DNA of 64,000 nt from Streptomyces sp. SAI-127 (GTDB taxonomy: Bacteria; Actinomycetota; Actinomycetes; Streptomycetales; Streptomycetaceae): contig NZ_JARXYJ010000001.1 in the NCBI RefSeq assembly GCF_029894425.1, positions 5,146,001-5,210,000 of the forward strand. Direction: 5' to 3'. Made by a program: the position numbers and the translations under genes. This document shows positions 26,083-36,649 of the stretch, in pieces. Within the stretch, counting starts at the first letter, position 1, and each line of letters begins with the position of its first letter. The notes beneath the pieces are model-generated. The model was given only the letters and a program-made list of their open reading frames with translations. It was not told the DNA's origin and did no database searches.

Positions 26083-27078
26083 TCAGTACGCCAGCGAGCG
26101 GTCGACGGCATCCAGTACCCGGTCCAGACCCGGCAGGTACTCCTCCTCCAGGCGGGCCGGCGGGTAGGGGGCGTGGTAGCCGCCGACCCTGAGTACCGGG
26201 GCCTCCAGGTGGTAGAAACAGCGCTCCGTGATCCGCGCGGCGATCTCCGCACCCGACCCGAAGAACACCGGCGCCTCGTGCACCACGACCAGACGGCGGG
26301 TCTTCTCCACCGAGGCCTGGATCGCGTCGAAGTCCAGCGGCGAGACCGAGCGCAGGTCCACCACCTCCAGCGACCTGCCCTCCTCGGCCGCCGCGTCCGC
26401 GACCTCCTGGCACAGCTTCACCATCGGGCCGTAGGCGACCAGGGTCAGGTCGGTGCCCTCCCGCACCACCTGTGCCTTGTGCAGCGGACCGGGGATCGCC
26501 TCTGTGTTGACCTCGCCCTTGTCCCAGTAGCGCCGCTTGGGCTCGAAGAAGATCACCGGGTCGTCGCTCTGGATGGCCTGCTGCATCATCCAGTACGCGT
26601 CGGCGGGGTTGGAGGGGCTGACCACCTTCAGACCCGCCACGTGCGCGAAGAGCGCCTCGGGGGACTCCGAGTGGTGCTCCACGGCGCCGATCCCGCCACC
26701 GTAGGGGATGCGGACGACGACGGGCATCTTGACCTTGCCCAGCGAGCGCGCGTGCATCTTCGCGAGCTGGGTGACGATCTGGTCGTAGGCCGGGAAGACG
26801 AAGCCGTCGAACTGGATCTCCACCACCGGGCGATAGCCGCGCAGGGCGAGGCCGATCGCGGTGCCGACGATCCCGGACTCGGCGAGCGGGGTGTCGATGA
26901 CCCGGTCCTCGCCGAAGTCCTTCTGGAGGCCGTCGGTGACGCGGAAGACGCCGCCGAGCTTGCCGACGTCCTCGCCCATGACGAGGACCTTGGGGTCGGT
27001 GTCCAGGGCCCGCCGCAGCGACTCGTTGATCGCCTTGGCCAGTGCCATGTTCTTGAATGTCACAGTCTCCGCCGCCAT
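26083..27078 (-). CDS. bkdB1: Branched-chain keto acid dehydrogenase E1 beta, operon 1
   Basis: 331 residues. With E1 alpha it forms the thiamine-diphosphate heterotetramer that decarboxylates Val-, Leu- and Ile-derived keto acids. Typical beta-chain features: VLVMGEDVGKLGGVFRVTDGL, TPLAESGIVGTAIGLALRG (Glu contacts the thiazolium), VRIPYGGGIGAVEHHSESPEA, and the transketolase C-terminal domain (LRVGGYHAPYPPARLEEEYLPG). Starts 2 bases after the bkdA1 stop, so translation is coupled. Confidence 0.93.
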   Translation of the reverse strand: MAAETVTFKNMALAKAINESLRRALDTDPKVLVMGEDVGKLGGVFRVTDGLQKDFGEDRVIDTPLAESGIVGTAIGLALRGYRPVVEIQFDGFVFPAYDQIVTQLAKMHARSLGKVKMPVVVRIPYGGGIGAVEHHSESPEALFAHVAGLKVVSPSNPADAYWMMQQAIQSDDPVIFFEPKRRYWDKGEVNTEAIPGPLHKAQVVREGTDLTLVAYGPMVKLCQEVADAAAEEGRSLEVVDLRSVSPLDFDAIQASVEKTRRLVVVHEAPVFFGSGAEIAARITERCFYHLEAPVLRVGGYHAPYPPARLEEEYLPGLDRVLDAVDRSLAY

Positions 27079-27080
27079 GG

Positions 27081-28229
27081 TCAGGCCCCTTCCCCATCCG
27101 CGAACGACGCCTGGTAGGCGGCGAACCCGGCCCGCTCCTCATCGACCAGCGCATGCCCGTCCGCATACGCGTGCTCGAAGATCGCGAAGCGGTCCGGATC
27201 CGGCATGGCACGGACCGCCTCACGCACTCGCCTGCCCAACGCCTCGGACTCGGTCTCCAGTTCCGCGAAAAATCCCTCGTCCGCGTGGTTTGAGGCCTCC
27301 AGGTACCGGCGAAGGCGCAGGATCGGGTCCTTCGCCTCCCAGGCCTCGCGCTCCTCGTCGGCCCGGTACTTGCTCGGGTCGTCGGAGGTGGTGTGGGCGC
27401 CCATGCGGTACGTGTAGGCCTCGACGAGCGTCGGTCCCTCGCCGCCGCGAGCCCGCTCCAGGGCCCACTTGGTGACGGCCAGAGACGCGAGCACGTCGTT
27501 GCCGTCGACCCGTACGCCGGGGAAGCCGAAGCCCTGCGCGCGTTGGTAGAGCGGGACGCGGGTCTGCCTCTCGGTCGGCTCGGAGATGGCCCACTGGTTG
27601 TTCTGGCAGAAGAACACGACCGGGGCGTTGTAGACCGCGGAGAAGGTGAACGATTCGGCCACGTCGCCCTGGCTGGAGGCGCCGTCGCCGAAGTAGGCGA
27701 TGACCGCGGAGTCGGCGCCGTCCTTGGCGACGCCCATCGCGTAGCCCGTGGCGTGCAGCGTCTGGGAGCCGATGACGATCGTGTACAGGTGGAAGTTGTT
27801 CCCGTTGGGGTCCCAGCCGCCGTTGTTCACCCCGCGGAACATGCCGAGCAGGTTGGTCGGGTCCACCCCGCGGCACCAGGCCACGCCGTGCTCGCGGTAG
27901 GTGGGGAAGACGTAGTCGTCGTCGCGCAGCGCCCGTCCCGATCCGATCTGGGCGGCCTCCTGGCCGAGCAGCGAAGCCCACAGGCCCAGCTCGCCCTGGC
28001 GCTGCAGGGAGGTGGCCTCGGCGTCGAAGCGGCGGGTGAGCACCATGTCGCGGTAGAGGCCGCGGAGCTCTTCGGGGGTGATGTCTGCGACGTACTTGTC
28101 GTACTCGGCGTTCTTGACGCGCTTGCCCTCGGGCGTCAGCAGCTGAACCAGTTCGGGCTTGGTGCTCGGGGACTTCCTCGTCCCGGCGCTGCGTCGCGGC
28201 TTGCGCGCGGCAGTGCTCTCCACGGTCAC
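27081..28229 (-). CDS. bkdA1: Branched-chain keto acid dehydrogenase E1 alpha, operon 1
   Basis: 382 residues. Thiamine-diphosphate-binding subunit: GDGASSQGDVAESFTFSAVY with VFFCQNNQWA is the metal/ThDP motif (GDG-x25-NN). LTRRFDAEATSLQRQGELGLW and YRMGAHTTSDDPSKYR (phosphorylation-loop-like region) are typical of E1 alpha. The GTG start 28229 follows GGAGGAG. First gene of the operon, so its promoter lies in the AT-richer 28230-28762 gap. The products feed iso- and anteiso-fatty acid and polyketide starters. Confidence 0.93.
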   Translation of the reverse strand: MTVESTAARKPRRSAGTRKSPSTKPELVQLLTPEGKRVKNAEYDKYVADITPEELRGLYRDMVLTRRFDAEATSLQRQGELGLWASLLGQEAAQIGSGRALRDDDYVFPTYREHGVAWCRGVDPTNLLGMFRGVNNGGWDPNGNNFHLYTIVIGSQTLHATGYAMGVAKDGADSAVIAYFGDGASSQGDVAESFTFSAVYNAPVVFFCQNNQWAISEPTERQTRVPLYQRAQGFGFPGVRVDGNDVLASLAVTKWALERARGGEGPTLVEAYTYRMGAHTTSDDPSKYRADEEREAWEAKDPILRLRRYLEASNHADEGFFAELETESEALGRRVREAVRAMPDPDRFAIFEHAYADGHALVDEERAGFAAYQASFADGEGA

Positions 28230-28762
28230 GTGTGCTCCTCCGTCGGTCCGGCCCTCGGGGTTGCCGGGAGCTGGGGTTCCCCCAGCTCGTTCAGAGCCTG
28301 GGGGAGCGGCTCACCTGTTTCCGACACCCGTGCACGGGGTGGGTGTCACTTGGCCGGAACAGGCGTGACAGGTGCCCCGGCGAGCGCCCTGCAAGAATCA
28401 CGTTACCCAGTGCTCCACATTTCTGTGAAACCCCCTTTGACCTGCGATTTTGCTTGGATTTCCAAGTAAATCGGGAAAGACTCGAAGGGGCGCTGGTCAC
28501 AGCCTTGCAGGAGGCCGGAGCAACGGCACGTTATCCCGTCGACCCAGGTCACCGGAAGAGCTTCCGCGTTTGACTTGCCGAGCGCGCGAAGAATGAAAAA
28601 TCAGAGTATTTCTCCTCGGTGTTCGTGCGCGGCATACAGGCCGAGCCACTTAGAGGACGCCCCATGACCGAAGCAGACCGGCAGCGACTTACTGTGTCAT
28701 TCCGTGACTACACGTGACAACGCCCAGCTCACAGGGCTTTCTCGTGCCCTAGCATCTGGCGC
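28230..28762. other. 533-base regulatory gap between bkdA1 and the phosphotransferase
   Basis: No gene is supported. The middle (28420-28640) is clearly richer in A+T than its surroundings and carries the inverted repeat at 28453-28466, so it probably holds the bkd1 promoter on the minus strand. A 17-codon frame (28664-28717, MTEADRQRLTVSFRDYT) with AGAGGA upstream might be a leader peptide but has no other support. TAGCAT at 28750-28755 lies 7 bases before the phosphotransferase GTG, suggesting a leaderless transcript for that gene. Confidence 0.5.
28453..28466. promoter_or_regulatory. CTTGGA inverted repeat, candidate operator
   Basis: CTTGGA-TT-TCCAAG is a perfect inverted repeat. With one gap it extends outward to ATTT/AAAT flanks. 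It lies 224 bases upstream of bkdA1 in the AT-rich part of the gap. It fits a dimeric regulator, which I cannot identify. Confidence 0.45.
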
Positions 28763-30073
28763 GTGCCGCGCTCTCCTGTACCACCCCTCAAGCCTCACGC
28801 GCCCCCGCTGGGCGCCCTCCTCCGCCAATACGCCGCCGGATCCGCCCTCGCCTGCGATCCCGTCGACCAAGGTCTTCTCAACCGCGGCTACCGGCTCCGC
28901 ACGACCCGCGGCCGTTACTTCCTCAAGCACCACTTCGACCCCGAGACGGCCGCCCCCGAGGCGATCGCCCGCCAGCACGGCGCCACCCAGCGCCTGGCCG
29001 CCCTCGGCGTCCCGGTCGCCCCACCCCTCCCGGCCCACGACGGCCGCACCGTCGCGGTCGTCGGCGGCCACGCCTACGCCCTCCACCCCTGGATCGAGGG
29101 CCGCCATCGCCACGGCGCCCAGCTCACCGCCGAACAGTGCGGCCGGCTCGGGGCACTGCTGGGGGTGGTGCACGCGAGCCTGGAGCGGGTGATGCCGGTG
29201 GAGGGGGGCGTGCAGGGGGAGAAGGATGCGTCGACGGGCGGACGAGCACGAACCGACGAGGGCGCGCCGGACAGCGAGCCGCGCACGCCGTCAGGCGCGG
29301 GAACACCGGACGGCGGGCGCCTCGCGCCGCCGGGCGAAGGGGTGCCGAACGGCCGGCACCGCGCGCCGGCGGGCTGGAGCGTGTCAAGTGCAGAACGCGC
29401 CGCATCCGCGCGCCCTGCCACCGGACCCGCCCACGGCGCCCGCGCCGAGAAGCCGCACGCCGGTCACCCGCCCGTCCGGAACGGCGAGGCCACGACCCCC
29501 GTCGACGTCGGCGCCGACCCCGCGGCCACCTTCGCGCTCATCGACGACCTCCTCGCGCGCGTGCGCGGACACCGGCCGGCCGACTCCTTCGACGAGCTGG
29601 CCCGGCACCGGCTCCTGGAGCGGCGGTCACTGCTCCAACAGCACGTGGGACGGCGGCCTCCGCACGGCGGGCCGGTGGGCTGGGTGCACGGGGACTTCCA
29701 CCCCTTCAACCTGCTCTACCGGGGCGACGCGCCCGCCGCGATCGTCGACTGGGACCGGCTCGGCGTGAAGCCCCGCGCGGAGGAGGCCGTACGCGCCGCC
29801 GCGATCTTCTTCGTACGCCCCGCGGGGACGCTCGACCTGCCGAAGGTGCGGGCCTACGCGCGCGCGTACCGGCGTACGGCGGGAGCGACGCCCTCGGAGC
29901 TCGCGGGGGCCGTGCATCGCGTGTGGTGGGAGCGCCTCAACGACTTCTGGATGCTGCGCTGGCACTACGAGCGGGGTGACACCCGCGCGGACTCCCAGTT
30001 CCCGGCGGCGTCGGCGCTGGTGGTGTGGTGGACGCGGGAGTACGAGGCGGTGTGCGACGCGTTCGTGGGATGA
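28763..30073 (+). CDS. Phosphotransferase, APH (aminoglycoside phosphotransferase-like) family
   Basis: 436 residues with a protein-kinase-like fold. The N-lobe shows RGRYFLKHHFDPE, YALHPWIEGR and GRLGALLGVVHASL. The catalytic loop is VHGDFHPFNLLYRG (His309, Asp311) and the metal loop is AIVDWDRLG (about 328-336). Between the lobes (about residues 146-245) is a long low-complexity insertion rich in Pro, Gly, Arg and Ala, built from imperfect repeats, and without it the protein would have the normal length of about 335. The substrate is unknown, and such genes are often not resistance enzymes. GTG 28763 is right at the expected transcription start, so the mRNA may be leaderless. Confidence 0.85.
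   Translation: MPRSPVPPLKPHAPPLGALLRQYAAGSALACDPVDQGLLNRGYRLRTTRGRYFLKHHFDPETAAPEAIARQHGATQRLAALGVPVAPPLPAHDGRTVAVVGGHAYALHPWIEGRHRHGAQLTAEQCGRLGALLGVVHASLERVMPVEGGVQGEKDASTGGRARTDEGAPDSEPRTPSGAGTPDGGRLAPPGEGVPNGRHRAPAGWSVSSAERAASARPATGPAHGARAEKPHAGHPPVRNGEATTPVDVGADPAATFALIDDLLARVRGHRPADSFDELARHRLLERRSLLQQHVGRRPPHGGPVGWVHGDFHPFNLLYRGDAPAAIVDWDRLGVKPRAEEAVRAAAIFFVRPAGTLDLPKVRAYARAYRRTAGATPSELAGAVHRVWWERLNDFWMLRWHYERGDTRADSQFPAASALVVWWTREYEAVCDAFVG
29250..29367. repeat. Degenerate approx. 40-bp tandem repeat inside the phosphotransferase gene
   Basis: Three imperfect units encode EGAPDSEPRTPSG, AGTPDGGRLAPPG and EGVPNGRHRAPAG. The units keep the pattern G-x-P-(D/N)-x3-6-R-x-P. It explains the long interlobe insertion of this protein. 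Confidence 0.55.
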
Positions 30074-30093
30074 CGCAGGGGCCCCGGAAACGG

Positions 30094-30134
30094 CACGCGC
30101 GCGTGGCGCCCGTTCCCGGGGCCACGCGCGCGTG
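30094..30134. terminator. Hairpin between the phosphotransferase and kinase genes
   Basis: Perfect 14-bp arms (30094-30107 and 30121-30134) with a 13-base loop, placed between convergent stop codons. Each arm contains the self-complementary 12-mer CACGCGCGCGTG. Confidence 0.7.
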
Positions 30135-30149
30135 AAGGGTCGCGAGGGG

Positions 30150-31715
<1,566 letters not shown>

Positions 31716-32083
31716 CGGTCCTCGCCGTCGTTTCTGCCCGCGGTGCGCGCGGTGTTGTCACGGTCTCCGTCGGCCACGCTACAGCCTTCGCGCAAGCCGC
31801 CGGTCCGGGATGAGCCCGGGGACCGGCCCGAGACGGACCGGCCATCAAACCTGTACTACGTCTCGGCGTGCAAATTCTGTGTACCGGCCGTAGGGCACCT
31901 GTAACGCCGGTGCGACCTTTCTTTCGCGTACGGTCACGGAACGGGCACCTCGCGTCCGCGGGGACGGGCGGCCCCGGAACGGGACTCCGTGGCCAAGGTC
32001 ACGCCCGCCGGTCACCGGCACGCCGACCTGGCACGGACCTCCCCCGGAAGAAGAACCCGAACGAGCGTTTCCCACCGGCGACA
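31716..32083. other. Gap upstream of the kinase gene
   Basis: About 370 bases between the kinase start and the terminator of the proteasome activator gene. No open frame with plausible codon bias was seen. It must contain the kinase promoter on the minus strand. Short AT-richer stretches lie near 31850-31925, but no clear -10/-35 pair could be assigned. Confidence 0.4.
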
Positions 32084-32119
32084 TGAAGGGCCCGGCAGCG
32101 TCGGCTGCCGGGCCCTTCA
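32084..32119 (-). terminator. Terminator of the proteasome activator gene
   Basis: Perfect 16-bp arms (32084-32099 and 32104-32119) with a GTCG tetraloop, 12 bases after the stop codon of the gene at 32131. Confidence 0.9.
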
Positions 32120-32130
32120 CAGGTCGGGGG

Positions 32131-32673
32131 TTACAGGTACGGCCCGCCCGAGCGGCCGCCGGCGCGCGGGTCGACACCATCCTCGTTGCCGCCGACGCCC
32201 GGGGGCAGCGCGCGGCGCATCTGCTCCAGCTGGGCCCGCGCGGCCATCTGCTGGGCGAACAGCGTGGTCTGGATCCCGTGGAAGAGACCCTCGAGCCAGC
32301 CCACCAACTGGGCCTGGGCGATGCGCAGTTCCGCATCACTCGGGGTCACGTCGTCGTTGAAGGGCAGGGAGAGCCGCTCCAGCTCCTCCACGAGTTCGGG
32401 GGCCAGACCGTCCTCCAGCTCCTTCACCGAGCTGGAGTGGATCTCCTTGAGCCGCGCCCGGCTGGCCTCGTCGAGAGGAGCCGCGCGCACCTCTTCGAGC
32501 AGCTGCTTGATCATGCTGCCGATCCGCATGACCTTCGCGGGCTGCTCGACCATCTCCGTGACCGGAACCTCGCGGGAGTCGTCGTCACCCCCGCCGCCCA
32601 GCGCCATCCCGTCCTGGCCCACGACCAGGATCTGGGGACTTTCCGGCGAACCTTCGTTCCTCGGCATCTCCAT
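32131..32673 (-). CDS. bpa: Bacterial proteasome activator (Bpa/PafE family)
   Basis: 180 residues. ATP-independent ring activator that opens the 20S proteasome gate. The helical core is recognisable (MVEQPAKVMRIGSMIKQLLEEVRAAPLDEASRARLKEIH ... ELRIAQAQLVGWLEGLFHGIQTTLFAQQMAARAQLEQMR). The C-terminus is GGPYL, the counterpart of the GQYL tail that docks into 20S pockets in the mycobacterial protein, so it should be functional. ATG 32673 (MEMPRNEG) or 32667 are equally possible starts. No proteasome subunit genes are in the window. Confidence 0.88.
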   Translation of the reverse strand: MEMPRNEGSPESPQILVVGQDGMALGGGGDDDSREVPVTEMVEQPAKVMRIGSMIKQLLEEVRAAPLDEASRARLKEIHSSSVKELEDGLAPELVEELERLSLPFNDDVTPSDAELRIAQAQLVGWLEGLFHGIQTTLFAQQMAARAQLEQMRRALPPGVGGNEDGVDPRAGGRSGGPYL

Positions 32674-32809
32674 GCGGCCATTCTCTCGCACCCGTACACC
32701 TCACCAATGAGGTGCCCCCGCTATGCGCTGATCCACCGTCCGAAGAGCGGATCGCTCCCATGGCGCCGCACGGAATGCCGGTCTTCTTACTGAATGTCAG
32801 GCTTGTCCC

Positions 32810-33586
32810 GTGACTCCCTGGCTACGTGCGACGGTACTGGCGATCGTGGTGGGCTCGTGCATCGTCGTCCTGCCGCAGGCCGGCCGGCCGTACGGGACAC
32901 CTCAGGCCTACGGCGCCGAGTTGCGGCCCCTCTCCTCAGCGGGCCCGACGGACTCGGGGCGCCCGCGCGGTGCCGCGAGCCCGTCGCCCTCCTTGACCGA
33001 CTCGCGGTCGCCTGGCTGGCTACCAGCCCACCAGCCGCTACGGAGGACCGACTGGTCCCTCGCCACCGGGACCCCGCCGCGCACCGCCCCGAGCTCGTCG
33101 GCCTCCCCCTCCGACACCCCTTCGAGCGCGGTGGCGGCTGACGGACGGCGGCACCCCGCCACGAGCCCGGCGCCCTCCTCGCCCGCCGACCCCTCGGATT
33201 CCCGGCGGGGCCACGGCCCGGAGCGCGCCTCGCCCTCGGCCTCCCTCGCTCCCTCCCCCTCGGCCGCCACGCCGTCCCGCGCCGGAAGCCGTGCAGGTGA
33301 GGGGCGGGAGCGGCCGGGGCGGCGGGAGGAGCCTGCGGAGGAGGAGGACGCGGACGCCGACGGCACGGACTCCGGGGGCACCGATTCCGGGGAGACGGAT
33401 GCCGGGGACGGTGACCTCACCACCGTGTCGGAGCCGCCCCAGCGGACCGCCGTGGCCCCGTCACGACCCGCGCAGCAGCCCGCTGCCGCGCCCAAGGTGT
33501 TCATCCTGCCGCTCGGCACCGGGCTGGTGCTGGTCGGGCTGGGGCTCGCGCTCGGCCTGTTCGCGCTGCGGGTGCGGCGCGGGTAG
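32810..33586 (+). CDS. Secreted low-complexity protein with C-terminal membrane anchor
   Basis: 258 residues, no enzymatic motif. The N-terminal signal (MTPWLRATVLAIVVGSCIVV) is followed by about 180 residues rich in Pro, Ser, Ala, Arg and Asp, an acidic stretch (EEEDADADGTDSGGTDSGETD), then PLGTGLVLVGLGLALGLFALRVRRG, a single hydrophobic helix with a basic tail. It is anchored in the membrane or, since FILPLGTG resembles but does not match an LPxTG motif, possibly near a sortase substrate. GTG 32810 start. The family is unknown to me. Confidence 0.7.
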   Translation: MTPWLRATVLAIVVGSCIVVLPQAGRPYGTPQAYGAELRPLSSAGPTDSGRPRGAASPSPSLTDSRSPGWLPAHQPLRRTDWSLATGTPPRTAPSSSASPSDTPSSAVAADGRRHPATSPAPSSPADPSDSRRGHGPERASPSASLAPSPSAATPSRAGSRAGEGRERPGRREEPAEEEDADADGTDSGGTDSGETDAGDGDLTTVSEPPQRTAVAPSRPAQQPAAAPKVFILPLGTGLVLVGLGLALGLFALRVRRG

Positions 33587-33618
33587 GGCCGTACCGGATG
33601 GCAGGAAAGCCGGAACGT

Positions 33619-34599
33619 CTACGGCGCGACCAGCAGGACCTTGCCGATGTGGCCGCTCTCCTCGACGACCCGGTGCGCGGCGGCCGCGTCGCTCATCGGC
33701 AGCTCACGGTCGACGACGGGACGGATGTGCCCGGCGTCCAGCAGTGGCCACACATGCTCGCGTACGGCCGCCACGATCGCCGTCTTCTCCTCCAGCGGCC
33801 GCGCCCGCAGCGAGGTCGCGCTGATCGCGGCGCGCTTGTTCAGCAGCGTGGCGATGTTCAGCTCGCCCTTGATGCCGCCCTGCATGCCGATGATCGCGAG
33901 CCGTCCGTTGACGGCGAGTGCCGTGACGTTGCGGTCGAGGTACTTCGCGCCCATGTTGTCGAGGATGACGTCGGCGCCCGCTCCGTCGGTGGCCTTCCTG
34001 ACCTCTTCGACGAAGTCCTGTTCCCGGTAGTTGATCAGGATGTCCGCGCCGAGCTCGGCACAGCGCTCCAGCTTCTCCGGCGTGCCCGCGGTCACCGCGA
34101 CCTTGGCGCCCACGGCCTTGGCGAGCTGGATCGCCATCGTGCCGATGCCGCTGGAGCCGCCGTGCACCAGCAGTGTCTCGCCGGGGCGCAGGTGGGCGAC
34201 CATGAAGACGTTCGACCAGACCGTGCAGACCACCTCGGGCAGCGCGGCCGCGCGCCGCAGGTCGAGGCCCTTGGGCACGGGCAGCAGCTGTCCGGCCGGT
34301 ACGGCGACCTTCTCGGCGTAGCCGCCGCCCGCGAGCAGCGCGCACACCTCGTCGCCGACGGCCCAGCCGGAGACGCCGGGGCCGATCTCGGCGATCCGCC
34401 CGGAGCATTCCAGGCCGGGATAGGGGGAGGCGCCGGGCGGGGGGTTGTAGAAGCCCTGTCGTTGCAGGATGTCGGCGCGGTTGACGGCGCCGGCCACCAC
34501 CTCGACCAGCACCTCGCCCTCGCCGGCCACCGCATCCGGCACCTCGCTCCAGATCAGCGCCTCGGGCCCACCGGGTTCGGGAATCGTGATCGCATGCAT
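33619..34599 (-). CDS. NAD(P)H:quinone oxidoreductase, MDR family
   Basis: 326 residues, MHAITIPEPGGPEALIWSEVP. GroES-like N-terminal domain (VNRADILQRQGFYNPPPGASPYPGLECSG, the characteristic quinone reductase/PIG3 block) and Rossmann domain with GGSSGIGTMAIQLAKAVGA for NADPH. No structural or catalytic zinc ligands are seen, as in the zeta-crystallin/PIG3 branch. It probably reduces quinones by one or two electrons. ATG 34599. It is convergent with the secreted protein gene and divergent from the ABC operon. Confidence 0.92.
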   Translation of the reverse strand: MHAITIPEPGGPEALIWSEVPDAVAGEGEVLVEVVAGAVNRADILQRQGFYNPPPGASPYPGLECSGRIAEIGPGVSGWAVGDEVCALLAGGGYAEKVAVPAGQLLPVPKGLDLRRAAALPEVVCTVWSNVFMVAHLRPGETLLVHGGSSGIGTMAIQLAKAVGAKVAVTAGTPEKLERCAELGADILINYREQDFVEEVRKATDGAGADVILDNMGAKYLDRNVTALAVNGRLAIIGMQGGIKGELNIATLLNKRAAISATSLRARPLEEKTAIVAAVREHVWPLLDAGHIRPVVDRELPMSDAAAAHRVVEESGHIGKVLLVAP

Positions 34600-34781
34600 G
34601 CGCCCGACGCTACTCCTCGCGCTCCGCGCTCCCTCGGCCCCCGCCGCTGCTCGGTCCGCGGTCCCATGCGGTCTCCGTCCTTGGACCGGTCTGCCGAAAT
34701 TCGCTGTGCACCACCGATGAGTTTGCGCGACGGTAAAGGTCTCCCCATGCGTAGCCCAAGTACGCGGAAGGACATCCCACC

Positions 34782-35804
34782 ATGAGCCAGCACACGTCAG
34801 CCCTGGCCATCGAAACGGCGGGCCTGGTGAAGACGTTCGGCGAGACCAGGGCCGTCGACGGAGTCGACCTCGCCGTGCCGGCCGGCACGGTCTACGGCGT
34901 CCTCGGCCCGAACGGCGCCGGCAAGACCACCACCGTGAAGATGCTCGCCACGCTGCTCAGGCCCGACGACGGCGAGGCCCACGTCTTCGGCCACGACGTC
35001 GTCCGCGAGGCCGAGGAGGTCCGCGGCCGGGTCAGCCTCACCGGCCAGTACGCCTCCGTCGACGAGGACCTCACCGGCACCGAGAACCTGGTCCTGCTGG
35101 GCCGCCTCCTCGGCCACCACAAGAAGGCCGCACGCGAGCGTGCCGGGCAGCTCCTGGAGGCCTTCGGTCTTTCGGACGCGGCCGGGAAGCAGGTCAAGCA
35201 CTACTCCGGCGGCATGCGGCGCCGTATCGACATCGCCGCGTCCATCCTCAACACACCGGAACTGCTCTTCCTGGACGAGCCGACCACCGGCCTCGATCCG
35301 CGCAGCCGCAACCAGGTCTGGGACATCGTGCGCGCGGTCGTCGCCCAGGGCACCACCGTGCTGCTGACCACGCAGTATCTGGACGAGGCCGACCAGTTGG
35401 CCTCCCGGATCGCCGTCATCGACCGCGGCCGGGTGATCGCCGAGGGCACGAAGGGCGAGCTGAAGGCCTCGGTGGGCGCCGGGACCGTACATCTGCGTCT
35501 CAGGGACGGCGGGCAGCGGCCCGAGGCGGCGGAGATCCTACGACGGGCCCTGGACGCCCAGGTGCAGCTGGAACCCGACTCGGTCGCACTGACGGCCCGG
35601 CTCGGCTCGGCGACCGGTGACACAGCCGCCGAACAGGCCTCGCGCGCCCTCGCCGAACTGGCCCGCACCGGGATCACCGTCGACAACTTCTCGCTGGGTC
35701 AGCCCAGCCTGGACGAGGTCTTCCTCGCCCTCACCGGACACGACACGCACGACGCCCGCGACGCCCGCGACGCCCGCGACGACAAGGACGAGGTGGCGGC
35801 ATGA
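34782..35804 (+). CDS. ABC exporter ATPase, DrrA type
   Basis: 340 residues. Walker A ([14 protein letters not shown]), the [18 protein letters not shown] block of daunorubicin-resistance ATPases, signature [12 protein letters not shown], Walker B ([13 protein letters not shown]) and H-loop-type [15 protein letters not shown]. The C-terminal domain is the DrrA dimerisation/regulatory part, followed by a tail of DAR repeats. Powers export of a hydrophobic compound with the next gene, which it overlaps by ATGA. GGAAGGAC precedes the ATG. Confidence 0.93.
   Translation: MSQHTSALAIETAGLVKTFGETRAVDGVDLAVPAGTVYGVLGPNGAGKTTTVKMLATLLRPDDGEAHVFGHDVVREAEEVRGRVSLTGQYASVDEDLTGTENLVLLGRLLGHHKKAARERAGQLLEAFGLSDAAGKQVKHYSGGMRRRIDIAASILNTPELLFLDEPTTGLDPRSRNQVWDIVRAVVAQGTTVLLTTQYLDEADQLASRIAVIDRGRVIAEGTKGELKASVGAGTVHLRLRDGGQRPEAAEILRRALDAQVQLEPDSVALTARLGSATGDTAAEQASRALAELARTGITVDNFSLGQPSLDEVFLALTGHDTHDARDARDARDDKDEVAA
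35751..35777 (+). repeat. Three 9-bp GACGCCCGC repeats at the DrrA C-terminus
   Basis: Head-to-tail copies encode DAR-DAR-DAR just before the stop. The repeat is in frame, so copy number changes would not break the gene. Confidence 0.8.
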
Positions 35805-36649
35805 GCACCGCGACACAGACCGAGGCCCAGGACCTGGCCCCCGTCAGCGCGGAGTCGCTGGCCGCACTGCTGGTCACCGGGGAGCGTCCGCCGCGCCCGA
35901 GCGCCCTGTCGGCCTCGCTGACCTTCGGCTGGCGGGCGATCCTCAAGATCAAGCATGTACCGGAGCAGCTCTTCGACGTCACCGCGTTCCCGATCATGAT
36001 GGTGCTGATGTACACGTACCTGTTCGGGGGCGCCCTGGCCGGGTCCCCGAAGGAGTACATCCAGTTCCTGCTGCCGGGCATCCTGGTGATGTCGGTCGTG
36101 ATGATCACGATGTACACCGGTGTCTCGGTGAACACCGACATCGAGAAGGGCGTCTTCGACCGGTTCCGCACGCTGCCGATCTGGCGGCCGTCGGTGATGG
36201 TCGGCTATCTGCTCGGCGATGCCCTGCGCTACACGATCGCGTCCGTCGTGATGCTCACCGTCGGTGTGATCCTCGGCTACCGCCCGGACGGCGGCGTCGG
36301 TGGTGTGGTCGCCGGGATCGCCCTGCTCGTCGTCTTCTCGTTCGCCTTCTCGTGGATCTGGACGATGTTCGGGCTGCTGCTGCGCACCGAGAAGTCGGTG
36401 ATGGGCGTCAGCATGATGGTGATCTTCCCGCTGACCTTCCTGTCCAACGTCTTCGTCGACCCTCGCACGATGCCGGGCTGGCTCCAGGCCTTCGTCAACA
36501 ACAGCCCGATCACCCATCTGTCCTCGGCCGTGCGCGGCTTGATGGCGGGCGACTGGCCCGCCGACGAGATCGCCTGGTCGCTGGGCTGGGCGGGCCTGTT
36601 CGTCGCGGTCTTCGGCCCGGTCACCATGCGGCTCTACAACCGCAAGTGA
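35801..36649 (+). CDS. ABC exporter permease, DrrB type
   Basis: 282 residues, ABC-2 membrane subunit with about six helices. The cytoplasmic N-terminus runs to about residue 60, then [15 protein letters not shown], the [21 protein letters not shown] loop that contacts the ATPase, and [35 protein letters not shown], the conserved last-loop motif of DrrB/ABC-2 permeases. Coupled to the ATPase gene. Its stop codon TGA directly abuts the opposite-strand stop of the channel gene (36649/36650), a zero-spacing convergent pair. Confidence 0.93.
   Translation: MSTATQTEAQDLAPVSAESLAALLVTGERPPRPSALSASLTFGWRAILKIKHVPEQLFDVTAFPIMMVLMYTYLFGGALAGSPKEYIQFLLPGILVMSVVMITMYTGVSVNTDIEKGVFDRFRTLPIWRPSVMVGYLLGDALRYTIASVVMLTVGVILGYRPDGGVGGVVAGIALLVVFSFAFSWIWTMFGLLLRTEKSVMGVSMMVIFPLTFLSNVFVDPRTMPGWLQAFVNNSPITHLSSAVRGLMAGDWPADEIAWSLGWAGLFVAVFGPVTMRLYNRK

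Noticed and set aside
28664..28717. 17-codon frame with a ribosome site before the phosphotransferase gene
   Set aside because: Too short to distinguish from chance. No attenuator hairpin pair or amino acid run was seen, so it is only mentioned in the gap entry.
32810..33586. LPxTG sortase signal in the low-complexity secreted protein
   Set aside because: The sequence reads ILPLGTG, with an extra residue compared with LPxTG, so sortase anchoring was not claimed.
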